From positions 1,240,001-1,304,000 of the forward strand of contig NZ_BEWC01000002.1 in assembly GCF_003112575.1 (NCBI RefSeq): a stretch of 64,000 nucleotides of DNA, read 5' to 3'. The notes beneath the pieces were generated by a model, which made no database searches, was not told where the DNA came from, and saw nothing but the letters and a program-made list of their open reading frames with translations. The position numbers were made by a program, and so were the translations under genes. The DNA comes from Streptomyces ardesiacus. Lineage in GTDB: Bacteria > Actinomycetota > Actinomycetes > Streptomycetales > Streptomycetaceae. This document shows, piece by piece, positions 59,719-64,000 of the stretch. Within the stretch, counting starts at the first letter, position 1. Each line of letters begins with the position of its first letter.

Positions 59719-59958
59719 TCAGCGCCCCTCGGACGCCTGTGACGGCTGCTTGTGCGAGGACGGCTGGTCGGCCGAGAGAGCGGGCATCCCGAGCACCAGG
59801 GAACCCACGAGCCCGGCGACGACGGTGACTCCGAGGAGCCAGCGTCCGGCCAGCTGCCCGAAGGACGCCCGCTCGCGCGGCGGCGGTGTGACATTGCTGC
59901 GGAACCTGTCGGCCTCGGCGACGAAGGCGAACGGCACGGGTTCACGCCGGCGGATCAT
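59719..59958 (-). CDS. Small single-span membrane protein
   Basis: 79 residues, ATG with AGGGAGA upstream. Basic N-terminus (MIRRREPVPFAFVAEADRF), one hydrophobic helix (about 43-62, LLGVTVVAGLVGSLVLGM) and a Ser/Gln/Lys-rich tail expected outside. No recognised family. It stands alone between the PH-like gene and thyX. The opposite-strand frame over the same DNA lacks any such features. Confidence 0.65.
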   Translation of the reverse strand: MIRRREPVPFAFVAEADRFRSNVTPPPRERASFGQLAGRWLLGVTVVAGLVGSLVLGMPALSADQPSSHKQPSQASEGR

Positions 59959-60103
59959 AGGGGCTGCGTCTCCCTTCAGGGACTGGAATGAAGTGCTGTT
60001 ACTCATACAGACGATCGAACGCCCCTCAAGGTGCCCTGTTTCGCCGACTTCATTGCGGCACGGCACCGATCGCCCGATTCGGCGGGCCGCGACCCGGCCG
60101 CCG

Positions 60104-60109
60104 TAGAGT
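60104..60109 (+). promoter_or_regulatory. Candidate -10 of thyX
   Basis: TAGAGT about 64 nt upstream of the thyX start; -35 not evident. A direct repeat (AGGCGACGAGA) at about 60123-60152 lies in the leader. Confidence 0.4.
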
Positions 60110-60172
60110 GGCTCCGCCCCGCCAGGCGACGAGACGGGCGCCAGGCGACGAGATGGGAAGGCCCTCCACACC

Positions 60173-60913
60173 GTGACCGACACCCCCGCCGACGATTTCA
60201 AGATCGACCTCCGCAGCGACATCACCGTCGAGCTGGTCAAGAGCGCCGCGACCGACGCCGACGTGCTGTTCGCCGCCCGTGTCTCGACCGCCGGGGAGCA
60301 GTCCCTGGACGAGCTGAAGAAGGACCCGGAGCGCTCCAAGGGCCTGATCAACTACCTGATGCGGGACCGGCACGGCAGCCCGTTCGAGCACAACTCGATG
60401 ACCTTCTTCGTCAGCGCCCCGATCTTCGTCTTCCGCGAGTTCATGCGGCACCGCGTCGGCTGGTCCTACAACGAGGAGTCGGGCCGCTACCGCGAGCTCC
60501 AGCCGGTCTTCTACGTGCCGGACACCGACCGCAAGCTGGTGCAGCAGGGCCGCCCCGGCAAGTACGTCTTCGTCGAGGGCACCCCGGAGCAGCACGAACT
60601 GGTCGGCGGCGCCATGGAGGACTCCTACCGCCAGGCCTACGCCACGTACCAGAAGATGCTCGCCGCCGGCGTCGCCCGCGAGGTGGCCCGCGCGGTGCTC
60701 CCCGTCGGCCTGTACTCGTCGATGTACGCCACCTGCAACGCCCGCTCGCTGATGCACTTCCTGGGCCTGCGCACCCAGCACGAGCTGGCGAAGGTGCCCT
60801 CCTTCCCGCAGCGGGAGATCGAGATGGTCGGCGAGAGGATGGAGGCCGAGTGGGCCCGCCTCATGCCGCTCACCCACGCCGCCTTCAACGCCAACGGCCG
60901 CGTGGCGCCGTAA
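60173..60913 (+). CDS. thyX: Flavin-dependent thymidylate synthase
   Basis: 246 residues, GTG start with GGGAAGG about 10 nt upstream. ThyX core: HGSPFEHNSMTFFVSAPIFVFREFMRHR-type segment, RHRVGWSYNEESGRY (92-106) and C-terminal SLMHFLGLRTQHELAK. The class motif is normally RHRx7S; here eight residues separate RHR and Ser103. Makes dTMP from dUMP using FADH2 and methylene-THF. No folate gene adjacent. Confidence 0.95.
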   Translation: MTDTPADDFKIDLRSDITVELVKSAATDADVLFAARVSTAGEQSLDELKKDPERSKGLINYLMRDRHGSPFEHNSMTFFVSAPIFVFREFMRHRVGWSYNEESGRYRELQPVFYVPDTDRKLVQQGRPGKYVFVEGTPEQHELVGGAMEDSYRQAYATYQKMLAAGVAREVARAVLPVGLYSSMYATCNARSLMHFLGLRTQHELAKVPSFPQREIEMVGERMEAEWARLMPLTHAAFNANGRVAP

Positions 60914-60978
60914 GGGCCCGTCCCCGCGCCGTCCCGGCCGGGCACAGATGTACGCATCAACCATCTGAAGTGTCCGGA

Positions 60979-61008
60979 TTGCGGCGTTTGGAGAAGTTCA
61001 TCTAGCCT
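60979..61008 (+). promoter_or_regulatory. Candidate promoter upstream of dapA
   Basis: TTGCGG (60979-60984), 18-bp spacer, TAGCCT (61003-61008). The expected start (about 61015) is immediately before a hairpin at 61020-61057. Confidence 0.5.
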
Positions 61009-61019
61009 GATCAAAGGGA

Positions 61020-61057
61020 CCCGGCACTGCTTGAACCCCCGAGCAGGCAGTGCCGGG
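61020..61057 (+). terminator. Hairpin in the thyX-dapA gap
   Basis: Perfect 11-bp stem (CCCGGCACTGC at 61020-61030 with 61047-61057), 16-nt loop. It may end thyX transcripts (107 nt past the stop) or attenuate transcription from the promoter just upstream. Confidence 0.55.
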
Positions 61058-61117
61058 CTCCACTTCCGTTCCGACCTGCCGCCTCCCCCGAGGGCAGACC
61101 TGGCCCTGAGCAACGAG

Positions 61118-61123
61118 TAGCGT
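61118..61123 (+). promoter_or_regulatory. Candidate -10 for leaderless dapA mRNA
   Basis: TAGCGT ends 7 nt before the dapA ATG, and no Shine-Dalgarno sequence is present in GTAACCC. The distance fits a leaderless start. Confidence 0.4.
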
Positions 61124-61130
61124 GTAACCC

Positions 61131-62030
61131 ATGGCTCCGACCTCCACTCCGCAGACCCCCTTCGGGCGGGTCCTCACCGCCATGGTCACGCCCTTCACGG
61201 CGGACGGCGCACTCGACCTCGACGGCGCCCAGCGGCTCGCCGCCCACCTGGTGGACGCAGGCAACGACGGCCTGATCATCAACGGCACCACCGGCGAGTC
61301 CCCCACCACCAGCGACGCGGAGAAAGCGGACCTCGTACGGGCCGTAGTGGAGGCCGTCGGAGACCGTGCCCACGTCGTCGCCGGAGTCGGCACGAACAAC
61401 ACCCAGCACAGCATCGAGCTGGCCCGCGCCGCCGAGCGCGTCGGCGCCCACGGCCTGCTGCTCGTCACGCCGTACTACAACAAGCCCCCGCAGGAGGGCC
61501 TGTACCAGCACTTCACGGCCATCGCCGACGCCGGCCGGCTCCCGGTCATGCTCTACGACATCCCCGGCCGCAGCGGCGTCCCGATCAACACCGAGACCCT
61601 GGTCCGCCTCGCGGAGCACCCGCGGATCGTCGCCAACAAGGACGCCAAGGGCGACCTCGGCCGGGCCAGCTGGGCCATCGCGCGCTCCGGCCTCGCCTGG
61701 TACTCGGGCGACGACATGCTGAACCTCCCGCTCCTCTCGGTCGGCGCGGTCGGCTTCGTCTCCGTCGTCGGCCACGTCGTCACCCCCGAGCTGCGCGCCA
61801 TGGTGGACGCGTTCGTCGCGGGCGACGTGCAGAAGGCGCTGGAGATCCACCAGAAGCTGCTCCCGGTCTTCACCGGCATGTTCCGCACCCAGGGCGTCAT
61901 GACCACCAAGGCCGCGCTCGCCCTCCAGGGACTGCCCGCCGGACCGCTGCGCGCCCCGATGGTGGCGCTCACGGCCGAGGAAACCGAACAGCTCAAGATC
62001 GATCTTGCCGCCGGCGGGGTACAGCTCTGA
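61131..62030 (+). CDS. dapA: 4-hydroxy-tetrahydrodipicolinate synthase
   Basis: 299 residues. TIM barrel with the Schiff-base Lys170 in ANKDAKGD, Tyr142 in YDIPGRSG, and the NGTTGESP pyruvate-binding segment. Condenses pyruvate with aspartate semialdehyde, the first step to lysine/diaminopimelate; dapB is nearby. There is no RBS ahead of the ATG. The gap upstream has a promoter-hairpin arrangement (60979-61057) and a leaderless-type -10, so regulation may be unusual. Confidence 0.96.
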   Translation: MAPTSTPQTPFGRVLTAMVTPFTADGALDLDGAQRLAAHLVDAGNDGLIINGTTGESPTTSDAEKADLVRAVVEAVGDRAHVVAGVGTNNTQHSIELARAAERVGAHGLLLVTPYYNKPPQEGLYQHFTAIADAGRLPVMLYDIPGRSGVPINTETLVRLAEHPRIVANKDAKGDLGRASWAIARSGLAWYSGDDMLNLPLLSVGAVGFVSVVGHVVTPELRAMVDAFVAGDVQKALEIHQKLLPVFTGMFRTQGVMTTKAALALQGLPAGPLRAPMVALTAEETEQLKIDLAAGGVQL

Positions 62031-62132
62031 CATCAGACTTCGCACCACCGCACGACCGGACGGACTTCACAACTGAATACGCGGGCCACCGGTGCCCGCA
62101 CCCCACAACGACAACTGCTTCTGCACGAACGT

Positions 62133-62169
62133 CACGCGCGCCACGTGCCACCGGTACGTGGCGCGCGTG
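62133..62169 (+). other. Leader hairpin immediately upstream of the rnj ribosome-binding site
   Basis: Perfect 14-bp stem (CACGCGCGCCACGT at 62133-62146 with 62156-62169), 9-nt loop, ending directly before TGAGGAGA. It could control rnj translation or be a cleavage site. Confidence 0.7.
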
Positions 62170-62183
62170 GTGAGGAGAGTCTT

Positions 62184-63869
<1,686 letters not shown>

Positions 63870-63898
63870 CGGACCGTCGGACCCCCGGCAGCGTCAAC

Positions 63899-63942
63899 CT
63901 GGAGCGGGGCGCCTCGATTTGCATCGGGGCGCCCCGCTCCAG
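63899..63942 (+). terminator. Terminator after rnj
   Basis: Perfect 15-bp stem (63899-63913 with 63928-63942), 14-nt loop, 29 nt past the rnj stop. Confidence 0.85.
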
Positions 63943-64000
63943 TACGTTTGCATCTCCGCTCGGACGGGCACCCCAACCACTTCGTGGTTCGGAAGCCGCC

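Overview
The window is a stretch of Streptomyces-type chromosome. Base composition is very GC-rich, many genes start with GTG or TTG, and several systems are characteristic of the genus: Tat/lipobox sugar-binding proteins, DUF397 and DUF4439 proteins, and a proline-rich MinD-like ATPase. The core gene order is dxr-rseP-ispG-GNAT-GNAT-proS, rimP-nusA-ylxR-infB-DUF503-rbfA-truB, ribF, rpsO-pnp-M16-dapB, thyX, dapA, rnj. As I recall it, this matches the S. coelicolor region around SCO5676-SCO5745. No rRNA, tRNA, CRISPR array, prophage or insertion sequence was recognised.

Region 1 (1-4.9 kb): the 3' part of a TraG/HerA-like ATPase gene, a PucR-family regulator and an aldehyde dehydrogenase. The last two are probably a regulator-target pair.

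Region 2 (4.9-17.9 kb): a catabolic locus for a plant cell-wall glycan. A GH3 enzyme is divergent from an LplA/B/C-type ABC importer (lipoprotein plus two permeases, no ATPase). The importer genes run with overlapping stops and starts into GH42 (beta-galactosidase type), GH95 (alpha-fucosidase type) and a secreted GH12 endoglucanase/xyloglucanase. A convergent LacI-family repressor closes the locus. Four copies of a GAAGCGCTTC-centred palindrome sit at the GH3/importer promoters and in front of the repressor gene. The enzyme set fits xyloglucan (backbone cut outside, import, then Fuc/Gal/Glc removal inside), although no alpha-xylosidase lies in the window.

Region 3 (18-28 kb): an acyl-CoA dehydrogenase, the MEP-pathway genes dxr and ispG around a site-2 protease, two acetyltransferases and prolyl-tRNA synthetase. 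The gaps hold a 20-bp perfect tandem repeat, a 38-bp minisatellite and a MITE-like inverted repeat.

Region 4 (28-43 kb): a three-gene minus-strand unit (lipoprotein, DUF4439 ferritin-like protein, and an APH-like protein lacking catalytic aspartates). Then comes the conserved rimP-nusA-ylxR-infB-DUF503-rbfA-truB translation cluster. A 1337-residue protein follows that joins a degenerate trypsin-like domain to a STAND-like P-loop ATPase and a long helical tail. ribF closes the region.

Region 5 (43-53 kb): a minus-strand Opp/Dpp-type peptide ABC transporter operon whose binding protein is held by a C-terminal membrane segment, and a 1057-residue MinD-like ATPase. In S. coelicolor, as I recall, this ATPase borders a type VII secretion locus; none of that locus's other genes are present here between it and rpsO.

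Region 6 (53-64 kb): rpsO, pnp, an M16 peptidase, dapB, small membrane proteins, thyX, dapA and RNase J. Several strong hairpins occur here: a 29-bp perfect stem between convergent genes, one inside the start of the M16 gene, and leader hairpins before dapA and rnj.
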